A stretch of 64,000 nucleotides of DNA, from positions 2,502,512 to 2,566,511 of the forward strand of contig NW_003314266.1 in NCBI RefSeq assembly GCF_000143415.4. The letters run 5' to 3'. The notes beneath the pieces are model-generated. The model saw only the letters and a list, made by a program, of their open reading frames with translations, did not search any database and was not told where the DNA came from. The DNA comes from Selaginella moellendorffii (taxonomy: Eukaryota > Streptophyta > Lycopodiopsida > Selaginellales > Selaginellaceae). Every line of letters starts with the position of its first letter. Position 1 is the stretch's first letter. Of this stretch, positions 22,906-32,129 are shown piece by piece. Made by a program: the position numbers and the translations under genes.

Positions 22906-23795
22906 TACTCGCGCGACTCCTCATTTCCCGGATGCATCTCAGTGTCCAGACCTTCCACTGCAGCAGCACCCAGGGGACGTTGCTGACGCCAAGGTCTCCA
23001 CCCAGGAAATGGAGGTCGCCAATCCGGAAAACGACGGCAATGCTGATAAGTATGACCAACTTCATCACACGCCCAGCAGCGAACATCACGGCCACGACCA
23101 CGTCCTCGCGCTTGTCCTTGGACTCGAGCAGCAGCAGCATCAACCTCCATTGGAACAGGACCATCACCCATAGAAAGTGGAGCGGAAGGACGTACAGCGA
23201 GAAGTGGAAGAGGCGACGTCTCATAATGTTGTGCCAAGCGAAGAGCATCGTCAAGGGTGGTAGGAGCAAGTGCATGCACAAGTCCGACAAGATATTGACG
23301 AAGTGCTAGCCACAACATTCCTAGTTTGATCCGCTCCGACATATTTGGCTCTGCACGAAGCAAAAGACTTCGGAAACAAACGCCAAATTGCATCACCGAC
23401 TCAGATGGCCCTTGGCGAAGACGATGCAATTGTTGAAAAGCATCATCACAATCATCGGCATGTCCGAAGGCGCGTTTGAAGACGTCCGGGAGAACACTCC
23501 AATCCCCACGAGTGGCTGCGCTCAAGCCATTGTACCACTGCAACGCCGTCCCTTGGAGACACGTGGGAAACTCACGCAACTGTCGAGCATCATCCCAAGA
23601 ATGATATGTGGCAATCACCGTAAAGTGATCGAACCAATAGTACACATCATCCTCAGGATTCCCGCGAAAGAACTCCGGCCGAATACGAGGATTGGCACCA
23701 AGAGCAGGAAGAGTTATACCACGTGCTGTGAACGCCGCCATCAACTGAGTTTTGTTGTTCAATTGCAAGCGCATAGCATCAAGCAATTGAACCAA
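22905..23795 (-). CDS. gag: Ty3/Gypsy gag polyprotein (copy C), intact frame
   Basis: 296 aa. The capsid-like part includes RPEFFRGNPEDDVYYWFDHF, WYNGLSAATRG and DDAFQQLHRLRQGPSESVMQ, as in plant Ty3 Gag (retrotrans_gag). An Arg/Gly stretch precedes a CCHC zinc knuckle, CWACDEVGHTYQHC, near residues 235-250. The stop codon overlaps the first Met codon of pol in TAATG at 22907-22903, placing pol in the -1 frame. The true start may lie a little upstream. Confidence 0.9.
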   Translation of the reverse strand: MVQLLDAMRLQLNNKTQLMAAFTARGITLPALGANPRIRPEFFRGNPEDDVYYWFDHFTVIATYHSWDDARQLREFPTCLQGTALQWYNGLSAATRGDWSVLPDVFKRAFGHADDCDDAFQQLHRLRQGPSESVMQFGVCFRSLLLRAEPNMSERIKLGMLWLALRQYLVGLVHALAPTTLDDALRLAQHYETSPLPLLAVRPSAPLSMGDGPVPMEVDAAAARVQGQARGRGRGRDVRCWACDEVGHTYQHCRRFPDWRPPFPGWRPWRQQRPLGAAAVEGLDTEMHPGNEESRE

Positions 23796-24055
23796 CTACT
23801 GCTCTAAAGTCAAAAGAGGAGATTGCGGATCAGCTATGAAGATGAACTAAAAAAGAAAGAGCAAAAGAAGAGAAATGACAAAAAAGCTAGAAAGAAATAG
23901 TAGATCTAAACAATACAAAAAGTTAGATCTAAACCAAAATTCTGAAAGGAAAGAACAAAAGAAAGGAAATGGAAAAAGCTAGATTTAGACGATGCAAAAG
24001 CTAGATCTAAACCGAAATCCCAAATCCAAACACTCCCTAGGGACAATCAAAGGTG

Positions 24056-24071
24056 CCCCTCATCTCCACCA
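24056..24071 (-). other. Primer binding site of copy C, tRNA-Ala type
   Basis: One base inside the 5' LTR the minus strand reads TGGTGGAGATGAGGGG. Plant tRNA-Ala ends CCCCGCATCTCCA plus CCA, whose complement is TGGTGGAGATGCGGGG, so 15 of 16 bases match. The tRNA sequence is from memory. Confidence 0.65.
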
Positions 24072-24072
24072 A

Positions 24073-24246
24073 TGTGAGTGCATGGAATATGGAAAGAGAA
24101 TACAGAAATGTGCATATTAATTAGCCCAAAAACCTTAGCTTATATACAGGAGCGAGTGGTCTAGATTGAAACCAATCTGACGGCTACCAAAATCCATTAC
24201 GCTAATATTAGTATATGGCATCGTAGCCGTACACTTGGCCCTCACA
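24073..24246 (-). repeat. 5' LTR of copy C
   Basis: 174 bp. On the minus strand it contains CTGTATATAAGCTAAGG, a plausible TATA box for the element's own transcription. Confidence 0.95.
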
Positions 24247-24690
24247 AAATCAGATTTTTTAGTTGAAATTAAACATTTTTAGTAATTATTATGTTATGCT
24301 TATATGTTTTTTTATAATACACTCATTTTTTTAACAAATTAGTTAAATTAATATTCTTAGAATTAGTGGAAATGGTGCTACTGTATAATCAAAGTATTTG
24401 GAATTATTGCCTAAAATTACCAGTGAATGTCTCTCTCAACCTTTAAAACCATATATGAAAATGGAATTTTGAATATAAACATTCTTATAAGAACCTTTTT
24501 AATATATATAAATGTTATATAAGACTTAAAGAGTGTGGTAATGCCATGTGTTCCTAATAAAAATTAAATCTCAATTAGACTAGTCTTTGATGCTTTATCA
24601 TTCTAAAGTTTTTGTAAATATGGAATTGATCTTTGTGGATTGTTTTGCCTAATGAGAGCAACATGACACTTGTTTTTCATATTGTGCTAT
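24247..24690. other. AT-rich spacer without recognised features
   Basis: No gene-like frame and no match to the neighbouring elements. Confidence 0.6.
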
Positions 24691-25110
24691 ATGGTAGACA
24701 AGATTATGAATTGTTTATTAATGAATTGTTGGGGAATAAATGGACCCATAATTGCAATATATGGAAAAGATATGGATAGATATGAGTTTTTACTCCAGAG
24801 GAAGGTTGTACCTTACAATAAATCTATTATAAACTATTTAAATTTTTTATTAGCAACATTTGAAGACCTTGTTTGTAAATAAGGTGAGCTTAGTTAAAAA
24901 ATGGTAGACAAGATTATGAATTGTTTATTAATGAATTGTTGGGGAATAAATGGACCCATAATTGCAATATATGGAAAAGATATGGATAGATATGAGTTTT
25001 TACTCCAGAGGAAGGTTGTACCTTACAATAAATCTATTATAAACTATTTAAATTTTTTATTAGCAACATTTGAAGACCTTGTTTGTAAATAAGGTGAGCT
25101 TAGTTAAAAA
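24691..25110. repeat. Exact 210-bp tandem duplication
   Basis: The block starting atggtagacaagattatgaa is present at 24691-24900 and again at 24901-25110 with no difference that I can find. Each unit has a 63-codon frame starting MVDKIMNCLLMNCWGINGP; it matches no family I know and the DNA is AT-rich, so coding is doubtful. Confidence 0.95.
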
Positions 25111-25438
25111 AAATAACAATAAACCATTTTGTGTCAATAATCTTTTAAATCTAGCTTTAAATTAATTAAATAATTTAAAACAAACTAAATAAGTTGGTTT
25201 GAGCAAAATGATTGGTGCATATGCTGTAACGAATATTCTTTATATGCTGGTAAAACCTTCTCTTAAGGCGTTCCTAGGTTGGGCTTCGCCGCTCTCAATC
25301 AGGTCGATCACTCCAGCTCCAGATCCGGTCGCCCGGGGGACGCCATCGCCCGTAAGTAGTGCGCAGTGCACAAGATCTATGCCTGTAGGGTTTTAATCCA
25401 TGGCGCTCGCTGTGCTTTCTCCTGGCAGGGTTTTTCCA

Positions 25439-26571
25439 ATGTCTTCTGCCATGAGACCGGTCTTTTGTGGGAACTTCGAGTATGATGCCCGGCAGTCGGA
25501 GATAGAGCGGATGTTTGCGAAATTTGGCAAAGTCGATAGAGTGGACATGAAAACAGGTAGGCTGTGGATTTTAACAAACACACACACACACTGGTTCAGT
25601 GCACTGCAGTCTCTTGAGTGTTCTTCATGTTGTTCTTGGCTGAGTTCTTCGTCCGCGTCATTCATCATAGGAAAAACATCATAAAAAAAACTACGCACTG
25701 CTCTCAACATTTCGTGATGATCTTGCCTGACAACGGTACTGACTACGTTGGCATCATTATTTTCTTCCGTTTCATCTCGGACACCAGGCTTCGCCTTTGT
25801 TTACATGGAGGACGAACGAGATGCCGAAGACGCCATTCAGGACCTGGACAACGTCGAGTTTGGCCGCCAGCGACGGCCTCTCCGTGTGGAGTGGGCTAAG
25901 GTATGGCATTGAAGCTTCCTTGTTTTTCCTGTGCGTTTCTTCACCCAAGTCCGAATCGATTCGTTTGCAGCAAGGTGACAGTGCCATCAAAAGAAGAGAA
26001 GACGCCCGAAGAAGCATCACCAAGCAGAGGCCAACCAAGACGCTGTTCGTCGTCAACTTCGACCCCATCAACACCAGAACGCGCGACTTGGAGCGGCACT
26101 TTGAGCCGTATGGCAAGCTCGTCCGGGTGCAAATCCGGAAGAACTTCGCATTCGTCCAGTACGAGTCGCAGGAGGAGGCAACCAAGGCTCTGGAATCCAC
26201 TCACCTGAGGTACTCTCACTTCGCGTTTCGCTGCTTTGGATCTCTCATAGCTCTTTCCTCTTTGCTTCCTCAGCAAAGTCGTGGACAGGGTGATCAGTGT
26301 CGAGTACGCTGCGAGAGAAAATGGTGATCCTCCTGGAAGGGGTCGACGCAGTCCAAGCCCTCGCCATAGATCACGCGGCAGTCCCGACTATGGGGGTGGT
26401 CGTCCACGATCTCCCTATAGCCGCCATCGCAGGTTAGATCAAGCTTTTCTTCGTTTCTAGTCTTTGGGCTTATTTTCCTTTCTTGTGACTTTCTGTAGCA
26501 GTCGCTCCCCAGTAAGACGCTATAGGAGCCGGTCGCCAGATTATCGCCCATACTCTGGAAGCCGCCATTAA
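25439..26571 (+). CDS. RS-subfamily SR splicing factor, 5 exons
   Basis: Exons 25439-25556, 25788-25900, 25971-26209, 26274-26432 and 26499-26571 give 233 aa. The family normally starts MRPVF (ATG 25451); an in-frame ATG four codons upstream is also possible. RRM1 has RNP2 VFCGNF and RNP1 [12 protein letters not shown]2 has RNP2 LFVVNF and RNP1 NFAFVQYE and lacks SWQDLKD. A short RS tail follows ([36 protein letters not shown]). This matches the plant-specific RS31/RS40/RS41 group, nuclear pre-mRNA splicing regulators. A donor CCC|GTAAGT near 25350 and an acceptor CTGGCAG|G near 25430 suggest a 5' UTR intron. The long first coding intron (231 nt) is where this family often carries alternative splicing. 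Confidence 0.94.
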
Positions 26572-26708
26572 AAGTTTTCAACGACGCAGAAACGCTGGAT
26601 TTGTTTGCTTGGTTCTTTTTACAATGTATAGCTAATATTCTATCTTGTAACTGTTCTTAAAAACTCTATTAATTCTGTTTAGCAAAGTTAATATGTATTA
26701 TGGGATAA

Positions 26709-26724
26709 GCGGGGGTAGCTCATA

Positions 26725-26756
<32 letters not shown>

Positions 26757-26781
26757 GTGTGTTCGATCCACGCCCACCGCA
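26709..26781 (+). tRNA. tRNA-Phe (GAA)
   Basis: 73 nt fold as a cloverleaf. The acceptor arm pairs GCGGGGG with CCACCGC with one mismatch, the anticodon stem TCAGA/TCTGA holds CTGAAGA, and the T-arm is GTGTG-TTCGATC-CACGC. The discriminator base is A. It is followed at once by six Ts (26782-26787), a Pol III terminator. The sequence is nearly the standard plant tRNA-Phe. Confidence 0.97.
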
Positions 26782-26835
26782 TTTTTTAAATTTAAACCTA
26801 AGTGTCATACGTTTTAGGGTTTTAGCTCTTTGGCG

Positions 26836-27451
26836 ATGGCTAGCGAGGACGCAGAGAAGGAGGCCGTGCGCGTCGCCGTGAAGGAGATTTTGAGCGAGGA
26901 GGACATGGACGTGGTGACGGAAGGGATGGTGAGGAAGAAGGCGGCGGAGCGAGCGGGCGTGGAGGTATCCGCGCCGTGGTTCAAGGGATTTGTCAAGCAG
27001 CTCATCCAGGAATTTGTAAGTGCTAGGCAGGACAAGAGCAAGAGAGGAGAAGAAGAAGAAGAAGAAGAGAAAGGAGATGAGAATGCTGGCTCCCAAGAAT
27101 CCTCCAAAGCTATGCTAGCGGAAGGGGAGGACGAGATCATTTGCCAGGTGATTGATCGATCGACCAAAGCGTTCTTTTTGTTTGCTGATAATCTCTTGCA
27201 GCTATCAGGCAAGAGGAACGTTAGCGTCCAGAATTTCAGAGGCAAAGCGCTCGTTTCGATCCGCGAGTACTATGAGAAGGATGGGAAAACGCTACCGTCC
27301 AGCAAAGGTGCGTTACTGGAGATCAAATTCTCATAGTTTCTCTAATCTTTGTTCTTTTTTCTTAGCAGGAATTAGCCTTACGATCGATCAGTGGGAGGCT
27401 CTCAAGAAAGAGCTCCCGGCGATTAGACAAGCCATCGAATCACTGCAGTGA
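26836..27451 (+). CDS. KELP: KELP-like transcriptional coactivator (DEK_C + PC4), 3 exons
   Basis: Exons 26836-27147, 27202-27307 and 27369-27451 give 166 aa, the size of Arabidopsis KELP. Residues 5-60 form a DEK_C-type domain (VKEILSEEDMDVVTEGMVRK). An acidic Glu-rich linker follows. The C-terminal PC4 single-stranded-DNA-binding domain reads LSGKRNVSVQNFRGKALVSI, REYYEKDGKTLPSSKGISLT and DQWEALKKELPAI. It is a nuclear coactivator of RNA polymerase II transcription. Intron 1 is 54 nt with no stop in frame, so retention would add 18 residues at the domain border. The intron 2 acceptor is TTAGCAG, a NAGNAG tandem site that could add one Ala. Confidence 0.95.
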
Positions 27452-27678
27452 ATCGAGAAAAATCGCGCAAGCGTTTTGTAAGGTTGGAGAGCTTGTAAGT
27501 TTGACCATTGGCGATTTCTAGCGTGTCGACATTGTCGTGCTTGTGTGTCGACACATTGGAAATTTTCAATTAATGTTCTTAGGGTTGATAAAAATTTAGG
27601 GATTTCCAAAGAGCTATGGGCGCCAGGAGGAGCAGCTGGATTCTCCTGCTGCAGCGCGGGTAGGCTAGCAGGGATTCC

Positions 27679-30600
27679 ATGGCGGCAGCGGCGGCATCAG
27701 CTGCGGCGATGAATGCTTGGCGCGCCAATGCCGGCGTCACAGCTTGCAAGACGTCTTTTGGATCGTCGTCCAGGGGCTGTGCGATCCACAGGCGATCGCA
27801 ATGCCGGGCCTTGCAGCTGAGATTTCGTGGTGCCGTGTGGAAAGCGATTGTCTGGGAGGTGAAGAGCACGAGATCCATTCGTCGTCGCAGATGCTGCTAC
27901 ACAGTATGCTTTGGCCACAGCCAAGATCACGGCGATCATTCGCATTCTCACCATCACCATCACGAGCACGAGCACGAGCACGGGCATTGCCATTCGACGC
28001 AGGACAGCCGCGACTGGAATTTCGTCCAGCGAGCGCTCATCACGGTTGCCGATGCCACTGGCATTGCTGCTGTCGCGAATTCCTGGCGTGACAGCCTCCA
28101 ATTGTGCTGTGTCTCGATTGGTCTTGTGTTCTTGGCGATTTTTTCGCCTCGGCTACTACCACGAGCTAGAGGCCTCCAAACCGGTCTCGCCATTGTTGCT
28201 TTTTCGCTCACAGGGGTAAGTGACAAGTGTTCTTCCAGAGTGTTCTCGTGATTATTTATTGAGTCTTTTTTCAGGTTCCAGCAGTGTTGGATGCTTGCAT
28301 GGATGTTGCTGGTGGCAAAGTAAACATTCATGTCCTCATGGCGCTCGCGGCATTTGGTTCGGTTTTCATGGGAAATGCTCTTGAGGGTGCTTTGCTTCTG
28401 GCGATGTTTAGTCTATCGCACCAAGGTATTTGTTTGAAAATATTTCTTTTCCTACGAGTTCGTGCTTTTGCAGCCGAGGAGTACTTCACAAACCGGGCTC
28501 TGGGCGACGTGAAGGCCCTGAAGAAAAGCAATCCCGAGTTTGCTCTGGTCTTGGATCGCGAGGTTTCATCGCACTCGCATCTGAGTACGACCGTGCCTTA
28601 CGTCGAAGTAGATGTGTCCAAGGTCGAAGTCGGGGCTTTACTGCTCGTGAAAGCGGGTGAGGTATATTGAGATGTTTCTACCAGACATGCTTGATTGTAG
28701 CGTTTCTTTCGTTTGCAACAGGGAGTGCCTGTTGATTGCCAAGTATGGCAAGGGAGATCAACTGTGACAGTCGAGCATCTCACCGGAGAAGCACATCCCT
28801 TAGACAAGCGAGTGGGAGATACCATTCCGGGAGGAGCTCGGAATCTCGATGGAATGCTAATCGTGAAGGTTTGTTAGTATATCTTTATAGTCTCTTTCAA
28901 CTTGACCGCGGGTTTACAGGCTACCAAAACTTGGGAAGAATCTACACTTGCAAGGATCATGAAGTTGACTGAAGAGGCACAAGCAAACAAGCCGAGACTG
29001 CAAAGGTGGCTTGACGAATTTGGCGAAAAGTACAGTAAAGCGGTCGTAGCAATGTCCGTGACCGTAGCTGCTTTGGGACCATTTGTTTTCAAGTGGCCTT
29101 TCCTCAGCACTTCAGGTTGGTCAGTAATCTCCCGTGGTATTTTTGAGTCATGCTTATAGATCGTGCTGACAGGCGTGCGGGGATCACTGTATAGAGGACT
29201 CGGCCTCATGGTTGCAGCATCTCCTTGCGCCTTGGCGGTGGCACCTCTGGCTTATGCGACTGCAATAAGTTCTTGCGCTAGTAAGGTGAGATATATCGTT
29301 TTCCTGTTTCTTTGATTCATTTCTCTAATGTGCTTTGACAGGGCATTCTACTCAAGGGTGGCGAAGTATTTGATGCTCTTGCAGCCTGTGACACTGTCGC
29401 GTTTGATAAGACTGGCACCCTTACAACCGGCGAACTTGAGTGCAAGGCCATTGAGCCTATCCATGGCCACCTTGGTGCAGGGAAGGCCAATTGCTGTAAT
29501 CCAAGTTGCGAGGTGGAGGCCCTTGCTGTAGCAGCCGCGATGGAGCGTGGAGCGACACATCCAATTGCTCGGTAAACAGTATATGTGGTTTTTGTTTGGA
29601 GTTTGGAATGTGGCTGACTGCGTTTATCTTTTATAGAGCCGTTGTGGAGCATAGTGAAGGGAAAGAGCTACCGTCCATTGTGATTGATACTTTTGAGTCC
29701 TTGCCTGGACAAGGATTGTTTGCCACAATTGCAAATCGCAAGGTACTAGTTGGAACTTATTTTCCTTTCTTCTGAAACTTCCGTGTGTAGTCCGGCCACA
29801 AAGCCTTGATAGGCTCGTTGGACTACATTGCTTCTTCCTTTCCAAGCATGTCTAGCTCCCAGAAGGTCAGGGAGGCAGCGAGACTGTCGATCCATGGAAA
29901 TGACTTGGTGCACGCGGTCCTCTCAATCGATGAGAAAGTACGTCATTTGTTTTTACCTTCATCTTAGTAACCAGTTTTTAGACAGGTTACATTGTTTCAC
30001 TTTGAAGACAAGATTCGTGCTGGAACGGCAGAAGTTCTGCGATCGTTGAAGGAAGAAGCAGGACTCAAGCTTCTGATGCTAACCGGTGATCATCCTGCCA
30101 GTGCCCAGCGAGTGGCAAACGCTGTAGGCATTGAAGAGGTACACTCGGATCTTCGGCCCGAGGATAAGCTTCTCCATGTCAAAAAGCTTGCGCGACAAAG
30201 AGGTGCCTGCTCAAAGTTACCAACTTGCATCTCGTCTCACCTCTGTCTCCTTTGTTAGATGAAGGTAATCTGGGAGGTTTGATAATGGTGGGAGACGGCG
30301 TGAACGATGCTCCGGCACTGGCAGCCGCCACCGTGGGTATCGTTTTGGCTCGCTTTGCAAGCGCAACTGCTGTGGCAGTGGCAGACGTACTGCTGCTCAA
30401 AGATGCAATCGACGGAGTTCCATTTGTGATCTCCAAAGCCCGGCAAACGACTTCTCTGGTATGTTGTGTCCTATCTTGTCCTTTTTAAAACTCCGAACAT
30501 TCACAGGTGAAACAAAATGTCATCCTGGCGATGGCATCGATTGTAGTGGCCGCATTGTCTTCTGTGGGAGGGCTGCTTCCACTGTGGATAACGGTGAATA

Positions 30601-30810
30601 CTACTAAACTTTTAAGATTACCTGTGTGCTAACACACGAAGTCTATTGCAGGTTCTACTTCACGAAGGTGGGACTTTACTCGTTTGCGTCAACTCGGTTC
30701 GTGCCTTGAATGAGCCTTTGTGGTCGTCACAATGGAGAAGAGATATGGTAAGTTTCATTCAAGGCTTGATAGGTGATAGAACGAGGAAAGAAGCAGCACA
30801 TGTAATCTAA
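27679..30810 (+). CDS. HMA1: Chloroplast heavy-metal P1B-ATPase HMA1, 13 exons
   Basis: Exons 27679-28215, 28275-28425, 28474-28661, 28722-28868, 28920-29115, 29173-29285, 29342-29571, 29637-29742, 29791-29937, 29986-30202, 30259-30458, 30507-30593 and 30652-30810 give 825 aa (Arabidopsis HMA1: 819). The Ala/Arg/Ser-rich first ~75 residues look like a transit peptide. A His-rich segment follows (HSHSHHHHHEHEHEHGHCH), replacing the HMA domain of other P1B pumps. Pump motifs: TGEAHP, ASPCALAVAP (SPC of the P1B-4 type), FDKTGTLTTG with the phosphorylated Asp, THPIAR, MLTGDHPASA and GDGVNDAPALAAA. The C-terminal VLLHEGGTLLVCVNSVRALN is HMA1-specific. The family sits in the chloroplast envelope and moves Cu, Zn or Ca. 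Confidence 0.96.
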
Positions 30811-30904
30811 TAAGGTGAGAAGATCAGCAAGTAACTAAGCATCTAAATGCCATGGATCTAATCTAAAATAAACGTTCCTCTAGCCGTGGCACTACAAGAA
30901 CTAC

Positions 30905-31115
30905 TATCATTCCTACAAAACAAGAACTACTACAAGAAGTCAAAAGAAAATTTGATCAAACCGATCCATTTTCTTCCTCCTTTGTCTCGGTTTCCGTCAC
31001 CACCAACTTCCTGGTCCATAGTTGAGCGTATAAAAGCCACTGGCAAACAAAACAAGAACTAACACCCATTCCAAAGGCCCGAGCGAGGTTGAATGGCCTT
31101 CGAGCCGCAATAATA
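30905..31115 (-). pseudogene. Relic of amino-acid permease 3' end
   Basis: Matches the 3' end of the permease gene at about 32040-32400, for example gatcaaaccgatccatttt, cctttgtctcggttt, agccactggcaaacaaaaca and taacacccattccaaaggcc. Internal deletions remove most of the exon. It begins about 100 bp after the HMA1 stop and marks the first of three permease/lipoxygenase blocks. Confidence 0.75.
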
Positions 31116-31761
31116 ATAATACATGTTTTTGTCTTTCGGGTAAGACCACCTTAAACTCGGTGACACGAAAAAATGTGATCAATTAGACTTCCACCATAGG
31201 AACAGCATGGAAAATCCCCGCTTTGTTGCTTCTGCTACTTGCATTGTCGACTTTTGAGATTAGTCTTTATTGCACCATTGCCTTGCCCAGAACAGCTTTC
31301 ACGGTCTGGAGAAGTGATCACAGCTACAAAAATTTAGACCAATAGTAATTCCGTGAACTTCCTAGTTAGCTGTTCTGATTTCCACTATAGTTAAAAAGGA
31401 CTTTCAGGCTGCATATTCATTCATTCATTAACTGTTCCAAGAAGCATGAGACCGACGGATTACAATAAGCTGTTTTGATGATCTCATGAGATATTTGTTT
31501 GCTGAGCTCCTCCAGGTCTTGTACCACCACGCCTTCTGTCCCCGCCCTCTGTTTCACCGACCTACCAAAATATATGAATACAGCCAGGAAGGGCTCGCAT
31601 TTCCATCTGAGAAGCGGAAATGCAGCTTATTCTCTATAGGATATTTTAATTTAGATTCTGGCGCGACGCTTGCTATGGCTCGTCCTTCTCATCTGCATGG
31701 CCTTTCTTGATTGCCTCAGGCCTGGAGATGTCTGGAGATTTGTCACTTCTGCGTCGTCTTT
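31116..31761. other. Spacer between the two relics
   Basis: No gene seen. It occupies the place where the rest of the first permease/lipoxygenase block would have been. Confidence 0.5.
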
Positions 31762-31900
31762 GTGGTGGATCAAGCTGGACAGAAGGCCGACTTCGCAGAT
31801 TTCAGCGCCGCGATGAAGAATGTGGAGAGCATTGTGGCGGCCGACCCATCGGTCATGAATAGATTGGGCCCGTGAGGGTCCGACATTGGAGAAAGGAAGA
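31762..31900 (+). pseudogene. Relic of lipoxygenase last exon
   Basis: Contains gtggtggatcaagctggaca, then cgccgcgatgaagaatgtgg and agattgggcccgtg, all from the last exon of the lipoxygenase at 36739-37492, with about 350 bp missing between the first two pieces. No frame remains. Confidence 0.8.
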
Positions 31901-32129
31901 GGAAATGCCGCTAATAAGAATTTCTGTAATAGATTCTCTATTCGAAAACGAGTGTAAAATAACGAACAAATCATTGTCCTAGTACTTTGTGGACATATAC
32001 TTTTCTTTAGCCTTGGCACTATATCAAAGAGAGAAGAACTTTCTATACCATTTTGGTTCATTCCTAGAAGCCAGAAACTACTACATCACTGCAGATTCCA
32101 AGTCCAAAAATGATTTGATAGCTAGACCA

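Larger units (their letters stand above)
19238..24246 (-). mobile_element. Ty3/Gypsy copy C: near-complete LTR retrotransposon (5009 bp)
   Basis: Two 174-bp LTRs (19238-19411 and 24073-24246) begin TGTGAG and end CTCACA. A 4-bp AAAT flanks both ends (19234-19237 and 24247-24250). On the minus strand the order is 5' LTR, PBS, gag, protease, RT, RNase H, integrase, purine tract, 3' LTR: the Ty3/Gypsy order. No chromodomain and no envelope gene are seen. gag is intact, while pol has three nonsense codons. The LTRs differ at 11 of 174 positions by my count, so the insertion is not recent. Copies A, B and the one at 62570-64000 belong to the same family. Confidence 0.95.

Noticed and set aside
24691-25092. 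Two identical 63-codon frames as a tandem gene pair
   Set aside because: Identity is explained by the exact DNA duplication; composition is AT-rich and no family is recognised.
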